A stretch of DNA of 64,000 nucleotides from Siphonodentalium dalli (lineage: Eukaryota; Mollusca; Scaphopoda; Gadilida; Siphonodentaliidae): assembly GCA_032622095.1 (NCBI GenBank), contig CP136063.1, forward strand, positions 113,542,723-113,606,722, in the 5' to 3' direction. The notes under the pieces are model-generated. The model worked only from the letters and a program-made list of their open reading frames with translations. It had not been told where the DNA came from and searched no databases. The position numbers and the translations under genes were made by a program. Shown in pieces: positions 23,236 through 35,925 of the stretch (position 1 is its first letter; each line of letters starts with the position of its first letter).

Positions 23236-24946
23236 CGTGTATTCATTAAACTTAATATCTACACATCTGTCGAACGAGCTCACTGCGTGAGTTGATGCGA
23301 GACAAAAAATAAATAAACGCCAACTGTGAACATCAAATTGTCTGAAATACATCGCACTTAATTCTAGCACACTCACGTTGTGGGCTCGGTCGCACCATAA
23401 CCGGAGACGAAACATATAAGCTATCAACTTGCTGTCGAACCCCCTCCATGCCATAACTTGTCATTATATTGTAAATTACTTTATTATATGAATTATATCG
23501 ATTGAATACTGTATACACCAAAAAATATATACACAACAAAGGATATTTACTTTATGACAGAGCAATACATGTACATGTACAATTTACAATATTAGGACCA
23601 TTGGGTTCCTACTTGGGAGAGAGTTTGGTTCATGCTATTGCGTTGCAGTGATTCGATTATATCAATGTATTGGGTTACATTACTATAACCACTGTCAGTT
23701 ATATGAGGCATGGTGAAACTTACTAACTATAGTACTGCCATAATTGTGTTTATGTCTGGGTGAAACAAATAAAGTGAACATTAAAATCTCTTTTCCTGCA
23801 TGACTGAGCGACCATATTTCAGTTGCCCAAAAGAACCAAACTATCGCAATAATTCGGAACCAAAATACTGTTTGCAGTGTATAATCAAGGGGAAATATAG
23901 CGATGGAACTGCATGGCATTAATCGCTTGACATCGGTTGTACCTTGACAATGTTTCTACAATACAGATGTACTTCCCGATATTTGAAATATATATGGATA
24001 TCAAAGCAGTGCAATGGGATGCGTACGTTTTATCAGACATGTGAAGACCAGAGGAAACTCGAACTACTATAGATAGTATAAGGGTGCAGTATACTGATAC
24101 CGGGAATTGTAATTTATTGTACGGTACGCCATGATCACGGGATGTCTTCAATCAGCATCAAACATCCTCACAATGTTCTAAATGTTATGTGAAAATCCCA
24201 AAGAAATCGTGACCATGATAATGATAGCATGTCAAATGTACGTGCATGGGCCTATAACGTGTCATTTTCTCGTTCACTTCTCGCTGTGAGGGGATTTTCA
24301 AATCAATTTCCCTATATTAGGCACCGAAGTAACGGGAGTCACTACACCGAAGTCGTGGCAACCAGTAACAAGACGTAGCACGCGCCTCACTGTACAGCAT
24401 TACATTTGATCCATTTTGTTTTGTTCGTTAGCATGTTTCGACTTTAAAGGTGTACGTCTGTGTGTGTAACATGCAATATGGTGGGCAAGATAACCTCATT
24501 TTCTGGGAGTATATGACCGCTCACTTCAATGTCTAAAGTTATAAATGTGACAGAAACCTGCATCAGAACGCATTATTCTTGTTGCCATGACATAATTATG
24601 CCTGTCATTTCATGCAAAAGTTGACTGCAAAAAAATCCAAAATGGCGGGCAAAATGGCAAAAGGGATTTTGCGTTAAATTTCACAAGATCTTTTCCATTT
24701 ATACGAAAACTACAAGCGTATTTGTGCCACCATACACGATGTCCAATCCTAATCCGATAATAGTAAGTCATAGCCCGAGGATTTTACAACTCGGTGTTTT
24801 AAAATGTGTCAAATTGACGGCGAAAATTGCGATCGGAAATCAACATTTAATTGTGTTTGTTTATTTTTCACTAAATCTTCACATATCGAAAAATTGATAC
24901 TAAATTGATAGCCAATAAGTAGTGATATATTCCATCATATTAGTTA
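23236..24946. other. No recognisable feature
   Basis: AT-rich sequence with short unrelated open frames on both strands. No domain, RNA gene or clear repeat was seen. Confidence 0.5.
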
Positions 24947-25925
24947 CCAAAAACCGCCAAACTAGTCTCATAATATATCAAATTAGTGTCCCAAAACACA
25001 CAACGAGTTACCAAACCATATACAGAGTTACAAACCACCACCTACTATGCAAAACCAAACTGTGAGAATCCAAATCCATACGACGAGAGCCCCAAATCCA
25101 AATATTGTCAAAAAACCACCGAAAGAGTGTCCCATGCAATCCACCCAAAAGAGTTTCTTTAACCAGCCATGTATAGTGGATAAAACCATAGGCAAATAGT
25201 ATCCAACCCACACATATAGTACCCAAACACCCAATGATGTCTCAATCCACCCGATTAATGCTCCCAACAATTCAAGGAATGTTCCAGACCACACTGGTAG
25301 TGCCACAAACTATGTAACTGGTGTTCCAAACCACACAGGTTGTGTCCAAAACCACCAGCAGGTATCTCAAACCACCCAAATGAGTGTCCCTAACCATCAA
25401 ATTAGTGTTCCAAAAGCAAACAACGGGCGCACAACGAGTGTGTCAAACCATTCAATGAGCGCCCGAAGCCACACAAAGAGTGTCGCATTCCATCCAGTGG
25501 GTGTCCAAATCCACATAAAGAATGTCAAATAAGCATTCATTGGTACCTCATGCCACACATCTAGTGTCCAAAGCCATCTGGGTAGTGTCCTATGTCATAC
25601 AGCAGGTGTCCAATAACCACCAACATGTCGTCTCAATCCATTCATCTAGTTCCAAATGGCCCAATCAATGACCAAATTAGTGTCCCAAAATCAAACCAAT
25701 TGGTGTACCAAACTATCCAACGGGTGTTCAAACCACCAAACTGTTGACCCAAACCATAAAACTAGTATCACAAACCATCCAAAATGAGTTTCCAATCCAT
25801 CCAACAGGCGTCACAAAACATCTACTAACTGTCATCTCAAAACTTTCAAATGGTGTACACACCCTCCATCGAGTATTCCAGACCATCAAATGAGTGTTCC
25901 AAACCATCCAATGAGTTTACCAAAC
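24947..25925. repeat. Diverged minisatellite, forward half
   Basis: About 30 imperfect units of roughly 30-36 bp, with a core like AAACCA(C/T)CCAA...GAGTGTCC. Units are strongly diverged. Open frames across it on the minus strand come from the repetition (Trp/Val-rich). Confidence 0.85.
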
Positions 25926-26450
25926 CATGGGACACTCGATGGATGGTTCAAGATATTCGATGGGTGGTTTTCTACACTAGTTTGTGGCACTCATTATATG
26001 GTGTGGGACATTCAGGGGGTGGTTTGCGACACTAATTGAATATTTTTAGACACTCCTATTGGTTCGAGGCAATCGTCGTGTGGCTTGGGACACTCACTGG
26101 ATGGTTATGGACATTCATTGGTTGGTTTGGGACACCCGTGTGTGGTTTGGGGTACTCAATTGATGGTTGGTTTGAGATGCTCATTGGGTGGTTTGGGACA
26201 CCACGTGCATGCATGATTTGGGACACTCTGTGGGTGGCATACATGTATATATGGCAATCAGATGGTTTGGAACACTCATTTGTCGGGTTTGGACACGATT
26301 TGGATGGTTTGGTACTCCAGTTGGGTGGATTAGGGTACTTATTAGGTGGTTTGGGAAACAATTTGGCTGATTTGGGACGCCAGTTCTGTGTACTGGGACA
26401 CTCACTATTAATAGGGTGGTTTGAGACAACCGTTGGTCTGTTTAGTTGAA
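25926..26450. repeat. Diverged minisatellite, inverted half
   Basis: The same unit in the opposite orientation (GGGACACTC...GGTGGTTTGG). The switch occurs at about 25926, after CCAAACCAT. The 137-codon plus-strand frame and 151-codon minus-strand frame here are repeat translations (GWFGTP- and PNHP-like periodic peptides). Confidence 0.85.
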
Positions 26451-29400
26451 ACTTGATCATGCTATTAATCTCTACTCTGTTTAACGCCCGTACATAGATA
26501 TCATATTCCACCAGTAAAAAACGCGGGCTCTTTTTAATGTGACAAGGAAGTGTATAGTATTGAAAAACAGTACAGGTAATATATTTCTTAGTTATTACAT
26601 GTTCCTTATTTATCTACTTCACTGTAGTTGAACGTCCTAACTCAAAATTGCATGATTTATGTGACCGATTTTTCTTTGCATCGCTTAAAATTTCTCCAGG
26701 GTAATTATTTGCAATGTTTATTGCGATATCGGCTCACAATATCACAGAATGCAAGCAATCTCGAGCTGGAACCACCCCCTGTGTAGTAGATTAATGAGGA
26801 ACAAGTAGTGAAAAAGAAATAGATTTCTTGCCATGTTAGTTCAATGTTATAAAGTTCCCCCGTCAGAACGGGCCAGAACATCAAAAAGTTCTACCGGTGG
26901 AATATGATATCTACGGGCGTTAGCCATAGTATAGATTCATCGCATGATCTAACTCGAAACATGTGGATTAAATGTGGTCCAATTTGGGAAACGATGGGGT
27001 GGTGCAAACAATATCCATATAGCTGCATGTGTTTTTGAGACATCGCAAAATTTGTTGTTGTATTTGTTTTTGTTAGTCCCAGGCATGACTGTTCAAAGGG
27101 CAATTTCTCCCGGGTATTTTTTTTTAGTCCCATGCAAGTACAAAGGGCGACGCTCGGCATGTCTCGGCGACAAGTATATCACATGCTACTGTGCCATATA
27201 TCTACCATATGTAAATGTCAATATAATTTCAATACATGTGAAATGTGGGTACCGAGAGGGGTGCACATTGGTAAGCTATGACTGGTGGTGCAATCGAATC
27301 TCTTTAAGTGTGAAACCCCAGGACACATTCGCCACGCCCCTGCCGATGAACTAAGTTGTATTATGGTTCCGATATTATGTAGTTTCGATTCATGTTAACT
27401 ATGTGGTATGTATCCATTTGTTGCAGTTGTTATATTACATGCAAAATTATGTATAATTCTGGCGGAAATAGGAAAACAAAATCCTGCAATTACCATCATT
27501 TCCCCACCGAATCACCATACAAATTGCCCGAATATTTACGTAATTTTCCCGAAAATACCAAATTTCAAACTTGCAAAATGTCTTGGGAGGGCTATAGTCA
27601 TCCCAGCCCATGGAATCTGAAGACTACTTGTACAATATTCAGTACTTGTCAAATCATGTGGCTAACAGTTATATATGTAATATATATGTAACTTTTTGTC
27701 TGAAAACAGCACATTTTCTACTAAATACTGGTTGGAAAACTAAAGTATGATAATAATTTAAATATTAAAATAATATCATCACAAGGTCATAAAAGATTAT
27801 TGAAATGATTTTGTCTCTAAAATACGTTTATTTTTTATTAAATAAAATGAAGACGGTTGAAAAAACGTTATCAATTAAAAAATTTGTCTCACAATATGAA
27901 AGCTGTTTTGCTATCGGAACCCAAAAAACGTTTTGAATCCATTAGTGCCATGTTTTTAGTCATATAGAATCCCAATTAACTTAGATTTCATTTTGCTTTA
28001 TTTGAGCAAATACGGGCTCAATCTGCCTTGTGCATGGTCTGTAATAACTTAGGTAACAATATGTTTTAAGGCGTTTCGGTGACTTCTCTAGATGGTACTA
28101 CCATTGGTAGAGTCCAACTCTTCCCCTTTTTACTGACCGACCACATTTAAACATATTTGAATCCCAACTATCCATGGACCATTCGCACCAAATGTCAAAT
28201 TAATCAGTCAGGTGATACCAGAAAAGCTCTTTCAATGAATTTCATATCCGCGATTTCATTAGACAGACAGTGGTAAGTGTCCTAGCTCCGACTCTTCTTG
28301 ACCGGCTGATCCTGGTATAACAAATCTGGTCTAGTGATTTCCGAGCATACAATTTAGGAATCAAATTCATTGGTACCATTTTCATCAAGTGAAACAATGA
28401 ACTTTAGGTAAAGGTTAATCAGCATGGCATCGCTGTGCTTCCTTGGTGGTATCAATTTAATAAATATACACATAGATCTCATTAGCATAGACAGAAAGGG
28501 TTAACATCCGATATATACATATCAAAGAATATCTGATAAAATATCAAATCTGTAATCATGAGAATCTATGAATTAGTACCAACTTGGAACAGAAAAACTC
28601 AACTATTTCTCTTATGGATGGGTTAATGTTTTTTTTGGGGCAAGTGGTTGGATATTAAATCTTATAGTTGTTAGAATTAATCCCAATCAAAAATTCAAAA
28701 GACGTTTCAAGCAAACTACAGACCCAATGATAAATGAATTCTTAAATGTCCTTCGACATTTTAGATTGCTAGCAGATACAAGACAGTCAATGACTGTGTG
28801 GTCGCTCACCTGACTGTAAAGAATGGGACTCTGAAGACTACAACAGTCAGTAATGGTCAAAATCACTTAAGACAAGTAATTCTAAACAGGGACATGGCTG
28901 GAAGTTCTCAGATGAGCAAGGCTCTTCACCTTAATTTTTTGTATTGCACACCACTGACAAATCTCCAACCCCTAATTACCCTTTTTAAACAAGACAACCA
29001 GACCACAGTCCTAAGTTCACAAAATTCCATCTGTACATCCCTTAGAATTAAATTTTACAACCGGTACCAATACTTCTATCTCTCGAACTTGGAAATAGCT
29101 AATATGACATCGACCATAAAGTTAAAATTTGTGGCCATTTTGGTCGAACTCTTTAACCCGAAGTAGGAAAATATGGACTGTTACTGGTTGAAAAATCAAA
29201 TCTACAACTGATGCTGTATCAGGCATGAAATTTCCAACTGTTTAAAATTTTGATCAAAGTATGGGGTCAAAACCCCACCTCCTCTACACTTCCGCCTCAT
29301 TGTCCCCACCCAGGCAGCTTAGAAATCAATAGGAATCTATATATTATTATACCAGTATCAAACAGCATAGATACGGGTAGGGTGGGTGGTTGAGAGTTAA

Positions 29401-29630
29401 ATCTCTTATCTCTGCCCCTATTTGAACAAACGTAAATCCCCATCTATGAGATCCATTCATCTAGAAATTTCAGACGGTAGATTTTAAGAGTTGAAGAGAA
29501 GTGATTTTCCTCAAAAGTATCATAAAAATGACCCCATGTGTACAAATCTGAACCCCACTCACCAAAGGACCCTCCATACCAAAAATAAGCTAAATTGGCC
29601 CGATCGTTTATTAGAAGAAGTTTTTTGAAG
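26451..29630. other. No gene recognised
   Basis: AT-rich, with decayed pieces of interspersed repeats in the right third (phrases such as 'GGTGATACCAG', 'GACTCTTC' near 28200-28320). Short open frames show no family motif. Confidence 0.45.
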
Positions 29631-29639
29631 AATTACTAT

Positions 29640-30340
29640 GGAGGGAAAGAGTTATGGCCCTGGCTTCTCACCTTGGGGGGAAAGGGTTATGGGCCTGGCT
29701 TCTCACCTATATGGCCTGATGAACTCATTTGAACAAATCTGAATGTGAGTTACCAAGGGGACATCCACACCAAAATATATAAACCCATTCGGTCTTTAAT
29801 ATGTATCTGGAGAAGAAAAATATCGACGGACGAATGGAGACATCCCAACAGAGGGATGGATGGGAGGACAGACTGACAGACAAATTCAATCCAAAATACC
29901 CCCCAAGTTTTCTTTTCAAATCAGGGTATAATGAGTTCAACTGGATAGGTGGTGGTTAAGAATATAATATTGGAACAGCCAAGTCTGAATATAATGTCTA
30001 ACTTTTGCAGAATGAGGTCCCTAAAGGGTGAATTTAGTGATGCAATCATGCAAGGCGGGCTAGCATCGCCAACTTCACCCTCTGGGGACCTCATTCTGCT
30101 TAGGCCTCAACTGCTATGGGAGACATAGGAACAGATTGAAGTTCTCCAGTTAATTGGTGATGTGCACCCATTGGGCACCTCAATTATCCATTTTATCTTC
30201 TGCAAATAGGGGATATAGAAACTGAACAGAAGGGAAAAGTAAGTAGAAATGTTAATTTAAGACCCTGTATACTTCCCTGAAGATGAGGCCTAAGCAGAAT
30301 GAGGTCCACGGAGAGTGTATTTGGTGAGACATCCCAACAG
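29640..30340. repeat. Composite of interspersed repeats
   Basis: Pieces of the GGTGAGCTAAAA family (29640-29830), a segment with GACATCCCAACAGAGGG repeated at 29838 and 30330, and the hairpin repeat at 30007. The segment 29838-30060 recurs at 30330-30560 with few changes. Confidence 0.75.
30007..30099. repeat. Palindromic interspersed repeat, copy 1
   Basis: GCAGAATGAGGTCC (30007-30020) pairs with GGACCTCATTCTGC (30086-30099). The inner arms GGGTGAA / TTCACCC and the GATGC..GGGCTAGCATC region also pair, giving a hairpin of about 93 bp. Confidence 0.8.
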
Positions 30341-30502
30341 AGGGAAGGATGGGAGGACAGACTGACAGAGAGACAGACAAATTTAATCCAATATACCCCC
30401 AAGTTTTCTTTGCAAATCAGGGTATAATGAGTTCAACTGGATATGTGGTGGTTAAGAATATAATATTGGAACAGCCAAGCCTGAATATAGTGTCTGACTT
30501 TT

Positions 30503-30588
30503 GCAAAATGAGGTCCCTAAAGGGTGAATTTAGTGATGCAATCCTGCAAGGTGGGCTAGCATAACCAAATTCACCCTCTGGGGACCTG
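30503..30588. repeat. Palindromic interspersed repeat, copy 2
   Basis: Same hairpin as at 30007 with small changes and a truncated right end (GGGGACCT then TGTTATG). Confidence 0.75.
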
Positions 30589-30938
30589 TTATGTTCCTGG
30601 CTCGGCCCATATTTGACACAGTGACCCCATTTGAACAAATCTGAACACCAGTCACCCGAGGATCCTCCATATCAAATATTAGCTAAATCGGCCCAATGAT
30701 TCTTGAGAAGTCGTTCTAAGAATTACTATGGAGGAATAGAGTCATGGCCCTGGTTTCGCAACTAATTGACCTGGTGACCTTATTTGTGAGTCACCTAGGG
30801 AACATTCACACCAAATATGAACCCATTCGGTCTTATAGATCTGGAGAAGAAGACGATTCTGGACGGACGGACGGATGGACGCCGGATGAGGAGTGATTAC
30901 TATAGCTCCACCGGAGACTTCGTCTCAGGTGAGCTAAA
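30589..30938 (+). repeat. Interspersed repeat ending GGTGAGCTAAAA, copy A
   Basis: Contains 'CACCCGAGGATCCTCC', 'AGCTAAATCGGCCC', a GGAC/GGATG-rich tract and the 3' end GACTATAGCTCC/TCTCAGGTGAGCTAAAA. Similar copies at 31420 and 40385 share these blocks in order. No coding. Confidence 0.8.
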
Positions 30939-30959
30939 AAGAGTAGAGACTGGAGTCAT

Positions 30960-31419
30960 ACATTGTACACAAGACAGATATTAATTACCTGTCACTGTAC
31001 ATAAACAAAACATGGCTGTTAGTATATCGCTGCACACATGTGTGTCCATATGTTAGACTGTTATGTTTATTGTTGTAATCCAATGCTGTTCACATGTTCT
31101 GGATTTTAGAGTGATTTAAACCAATTTGCTGTGTTGACTCTATGGGTACCACTGGGAATGTTATAATGATAATAGTTTCACCTAGTTTAAAACATTTTTT
31201 TTTAATTGAGCAAATTTAATTTAATTGAGTTAAATCTAAATGAAGGGGTTAATTAACAGTATCGGTTTGCTCCAACAATGTCTTTATCAAATCAGCAGGA
31301 CTCACCAAATTTTTTAATTTAAAAAAAGAAAAGAAATTTTTTGTTAATATTTTTTTTTAATTGAGCAAGGAGTTCAATCTAAAAAAAAATATTAATTTTT
31401 TAAAAGAGCTAATATCCCC
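30960..31419. other. Unique AT-rich stretch
   Basis: Poly-A/T tracts near 31195-31395; no gene or known element recognised. Confidence 0.45.
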
Positions 31420-31772
31420 TGACTCCGCCCATATATGACCTGGTGATCCCATTTGAATCCCAGTCACACAAGGAACATTCATACCAAATATAAGCCAAAT
31501 CGGCCTGATGGTTCTTGAGAAGTTGTTTTATGAATTACTATGGTGGGAAAGAGTTATGGTCATGGCTTCACAACTATTTGACCTAGTGACCTTATTTGAA
31601 CAATTTGTGAGTCAACCTTGGGAACATCCACACCAAATATGAACCCAATCAGTCTTATGGTTTGGGATAAGATGATTCTTGAAGGACGGACAGATGGGGA
31701 CGGATGGATGGCTAGATGGCCAGACGACGATGGACGAGGAGTGATGACTATAGCTCCACCGGGTGAGCTAAA
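31420..31772 (+). repeat. Interspersed repeat ending GGTGAGCTAAAA, copy B
   Basis: Same block order as the copy at 30589, including the GGACGG/GATGG tract and the ACTATAGCTCCACC end. A further decayed piece follows at 31785-31880. Confidence 0.8.
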
Positions 31773-31878
31773 AACTGACTGCCAGTAATGTAAGGACCCT
31801 TCATATTAAATATAAGCTAAACTTAGCCCGGATGGTTCTTGAGGAAAAGACATTTTAAGTATCACTATAGTGGGAAAT

Positions 31879-32640
31879 AGTAGAGCGGTTAATTTAAGGC
31901 AGATAAAATCTGGAATCATGCACTTTTGAGTAGAAGCATGAAACTTCTCACATATCATTATGGACATATATGGATCAATTTCTGATATGGACCTATTTTC
32001 AAAAATTCAAAATGGCCGCCAAATCCAAGATGGCGCCCAAGGGGGTCACTAAATTTCCGGTTATGACCCTATCTCTAGTTATACAGCGATAACAGAAAAA
32101 ATATTTGACATATGATGGTTTAGTTAATTGTTAGGTATTCGCCATATATATGCGCATTTAATTAAACTCATTTTGTTAGCCATCCCCCAAGATGGCCCCC
32201 AAAATATCCCAAAATGGCCGCCAAAATTAAAAAAAAAGGCTATATGGGAATTTCTTCTCGGAATATTGAGAGTAGTCATTTACTATCAATTTCGAGTCAT
32301 GTTGAGTATTCTGGGTTACCGCCGGACCATGTATACGTTTAAAAAAACGACTATCAAATCACCCACATAGTACATTAGTATTATTCCAACCACGCTATGT
32401 CCGTTGAGAGCTCTGTAATATACACAATAATAATTGTCTGGACATGCAAAAACAGTATCACATTGTTTATCCAAAATTGCTATACTTATACAACAATTAC
32501 TGCCAAAATAGCCGTCAAAATGGAAAAAATCTTGAATTTTCGTTCAAATTTACTTTTTTGGGGGTTAATTCTGGGATATAAAAGTTGTAAGACTCACAGG
32601 CATATCTCTGAGACATACTAATTCAAGGAATTTCAGGGGT
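31879..32640 (+). repeat. 'GGCGGCCATTTTGG' repeat, plus copy
   Basis: Begins AGTAGAGCGGTTAA, has TCATGCACTTTTGAGTAGAAG, TTCTGATATGGACCTA and AAAATGGCCGCC. The same blocks occur in reverse complement at 37143-37895 and 36600-37142. No coding domain is seen. Confidence 0.85.
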
Positions 32641-33989
32641 GGTCCATAAGATGTCTATAAAAATCCAAGATGTCTGCCAAAATGACAGCGTAAATTTTAC
32701 ACCATTGTCATTTTTGCATACAAACGTTAAATTTTTCAACTCTGTAAGACTCCGTCATAATTATTGTGGTACACTCTAGTGACATAGGCAATATTAAACT
32801 ATGTGCTGGTAGTTAAAATAAAGATAACTGCCAAAATGACCGCTATAATAGGAATGTTTTAGTACAACCGTGGAACCTCTCTGCTAAGTAAGATTGTTAT
32901 ATGATAACATGTCCGATTTGACTAAATCAGGTCCATGATTATGCTGTTCTGTACCTGCTATATGATATTGTGATTCTTGTACATGATAACATATTGGCAT
33001 AATTATGCTACACCAGGCTAATGTTACATGCCACAATGTTCCTGCTTGATAATCTCAGGATGCTTATATAAGAAATATATGAAAAATATACTATCATATG
33101 TACTGGAAGTAGTTTCACCATAAGCGGTTCATTGCATTGCTGTGACTACCTTCATAATAGTTTAACGTTATAATATGGACAGAAACAAATTATGAGGGTG
33201 TGTCTAATGTATAATAGATCAATAGAATGCGTATAATTCGAATGTACCAAGGATTACATGCCCTTGTTCAGCCAGTTTTCGGTCGGATGTGATTAAAATA
33301 GCTCTGTTGTCATTGAAAGTGAAAACCAATTATTTAAGCAATGAGTACTTCATAACACAACATCCGTGTTATTCTGTTACAAGACTAACTACATTTTTGC
33401 AGAACCATTCAAATTGTAGATGGTTGATCAGTCGAATAGCTCTATTTCATTAAATTCGAACAATGTGTCATGTCAGATGGCACATTTTCTCCACATCATC
33501 GTACTTGAGTTGAAAATGTAACAAGGCATTTTCTTCCAAATTCGACAATATGACCATGAGTTGCTAACATACCTCTGATGATCACCACTTTGTTAGTGAG
33601 GTGCACTTAGGGACACGTTTAGAAATACATAAGAAACGATCATGAAATTTAACAAATCCAGCTTAAAACTGACTTTTGGGGCATTATATCGATTCATATT
33701 AGCCAACATGTTTGGTATGCATTTGTTGCATCAAATTATGGTCACTATATGACAATAGCTTCCACATATGTGCACTACACAGGCTCATCATACATGTCAT
33801 TATGTACCTGCTACATTTGATGGTGTTTCTTATATATAATACAGGTCGGATTATACCAGACCAGGGAACATGGCTCATCGCACTTGCCACAATGAATCTG
33901 TTGTGCTCGACCAGGACTATTATAAACCTGTTCAATATAGACTACACCAGACTGATTGTGTATGCCAGAAAATGAGAAAGCATCTGGTA
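32641..33989. other. No gene recognised
   Basis: AT-rich; loosely repeated phrases (for example 'TGATAACAT', 'TATGCT', 'TACCTGCTA' near 32900-33010 and again 33800) suggest an old, diverged repeat of about 110-140 bp related to 36220-36410. Confidence 0.4.
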
Positions 33990-34500
33990 TAAACGATTAG
34001 ATCCATTCCGCAACCAGAGATTGGTCCAACTATTGCAGAGATGTCTGTTGAACGTGTCGAGTTGTCACACAGTCTACAACTTCACCCAGTCATGTTCTAT
34101 GAGTTGAGATTGTATGATGCCGCTGGTAAATCAATGCATTTGATTCCTTCCTCTTTGAGATAACGTTTCCCAAGCCTGGTTCAGTGTGGTCTGGTGGTAT
34201 CTTCTACCAGAAAGGAATATGCACCTATAGTACCTGCAAACGGTCGCACAAACAGGTCTAGAATTCCACCCATATAACTTTAAGCATCAATGGTGCCGTT
34301 CTGGATGATAAACATGTCTGTGCGACCGTCAAAAGGCATCCCTCCCCACACCATAACCGAACCACCATCTTAGCGGTTATCTTCCACCACTGTGGCATCA
34401 GTGAAACTCTCATATCGCCTCCTCCAGACCAAAACACGTCTGTCAAGGAAATCTAGGCTAACTCTGTTCACAGCACGGTTGACCATTGTTGCACTCTACA
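33990..34500 (-). pseudogene. Tc1-like transposase remnant
   Basis: Reading the minus strand from about 34420: WRRRYESFTDATVVEDN, then GGSVMVWGGM, FDGRTDMFIIQNGTIDA, DLFVRPFAGTIG and VEDTTRPH, with KEEGIKCIDLPAASYNLNS last. These match the order of blocks in Tc1 DD34E transposases (GGSVMVWGGI; DDNARPH; WPARSPDLNPIEH). At least four in-frame stops occur, one at the position of the catalytic Glu block. Upstream to about 34620 a weaker part (RNRAATSHMTPCTAVRG) may be the region before the first Asp. TIRs were not found. Dead copy. Confidence 0.85.
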
Positions 34501-35000
34501 GTTGACACATTCCGCGCACCGCTGTACATGGTGTCATATGTGACGTGGCAGCACGATTACGACCTCCTTGAGCGTAACGAACATCGTGTTGTCTGTTTCT
34601 GTTGGCCAGTGTTGAAATTATGACCCCAGCCTCATTCTGGGGGGGGGGGGGGAGCGCTGCAGTGATATGACATTCATGGTATGTGCCAGATTCACAGTTT
34701 CTTTGAGATAAAGCCATCATAAAGGTTATATGTTTGTCTTATCATTTCGTACCCGCAGATGACTATGTCGTGACTTCTTTCCACAGTAATATGGGTATTG
34801 ATGCGATTCCACACCTGGATGCAATGTTATTGCTGTCACCTGGCCATGCAGAAACCTACCTGTGACATTCCAGATTGGAGCATCACCACCCCTCTGGACA
34901 AATTGTGGGTGCTTAATTCGGAAACCTTTTTAAATCAATGCCGAAGAGTTGTTGGTAATAGCCACTCATGTGACACTATACAGTTATCGCCTGGTGTTGA

Positions 35001-35108
35001 GGAAGACACGGATATTTGTCGCCCGTTTGGGGATGAATGTCTCCCGAGGGGCTTTGCCCCGAGGGAGACATTCATATCCCAAGCGGGCGACAAATATCCG
35101 AGTCTCCC
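35001..35108. repeat. Long near-perfect palindrome with GTCGCCCG arms
   Basis: CGGATATTTGTCGCCCG (35009-35025) pairs with CGGGCGACAAATATCCG (35084-35100). The inner arms ATGAATGTCTCCC / GGGAGACATTCAT and GGGGC-TTT-GCCCC complete the stem, about 44 bp with few mismatches. It is a foldback-type element; the same GTCGCCCG/CGGGCGAC pair recurs at 35903. Confidence 0.85.
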
Positions 35109-35109
35109 G

Positions 35110-35900
35110 AAAAATAAAGGCGATAACCGTTTTGTTATCCGCACTGAATAACATTGGCATTCCACCAGCTTAATCAAGTCATAATTTAACACAAGATGAC
35201 AAAACATGAAGCAAGATTTGTAGCTTTGGTGAAAACGGAAAAGTATTCGTAATATCTGCAATGCACATGTCGACATATTATTAACACAATATGGGCTCTA
35301 AAATTATCATATAAAGTTCATCAGCGCATGATATACGGACATACATGTACATGTATAGGACAACGAGTCTGTGAATTTGGAGATGCATGATGCAATACAA
35401 AGTATTGTCCCGACAACGGGTTTTAACATGACAAGATTCATCGGACATTTTTTTAACCAAAGTATAGCAATGTTAAAAAGCATAATTCTGAGCTACCCAT
35501 TTGTAACAATAGTTACATGTAAATACGCTAGATCACAAACAATAAGTGGATGTGTATTAGCTAGTGCAGGTGCCGAAAGTTACGCCAAACGAAAGCAGCG
35601 ACATCTCAACACAGCGTGTCAAACACGAAAACGACAACACACTGATCACAGGCAAAGGGGAATAACCTACTACCTCGCACGGAAAGTTAAATGTCGTATT
35701 TCCACGATTTATATGCAAACAATGTGGTCACACCACGGTTGGTAAAATTGTGTAAACATGTAGGTATATATGCGGAGTGTTATTTTTAGTATGTTGTAGA
35801 GGAGGTGGTGTGGTATAGCTACATGTGTATGTAGTATTCGTTGGTCAATATCCACAATAAACTTATGACTGACGTTACGGCCAGGGCAACAAGTTAGTGG
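35110..35900. other. No gene recognised
   Basis: A 124-codon plus-strand open frame (35371-35745) has no recognisable motif and no coding-like composition that I would trust. Confidence 0.4.
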
Positions 35901-35901
35901 T

Positions 35902-35925
35902 TGTCGCCCGGCTCAGCGGGCGACA
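35902..35925. repeat. Short palindrome, GTCGCCCG family
   Basis: TGTCGCCCG and CGGGCGACA around a 6-base centre. These arms match the inner arms of the larger palindrome at 35001, 0.8 kb away. Confidence 0.75.

Noticed and set aside
26036-26511. 137- and 151-codon frames as proteins
   Set aside because: Periodic translations of the minisatellite on both strands.
29725-30638. Open frames of 69-74 codons around 30 kb
   Set aside because: They lie within interspersed repeats and the same peptide pieces recur with each repeat copy.
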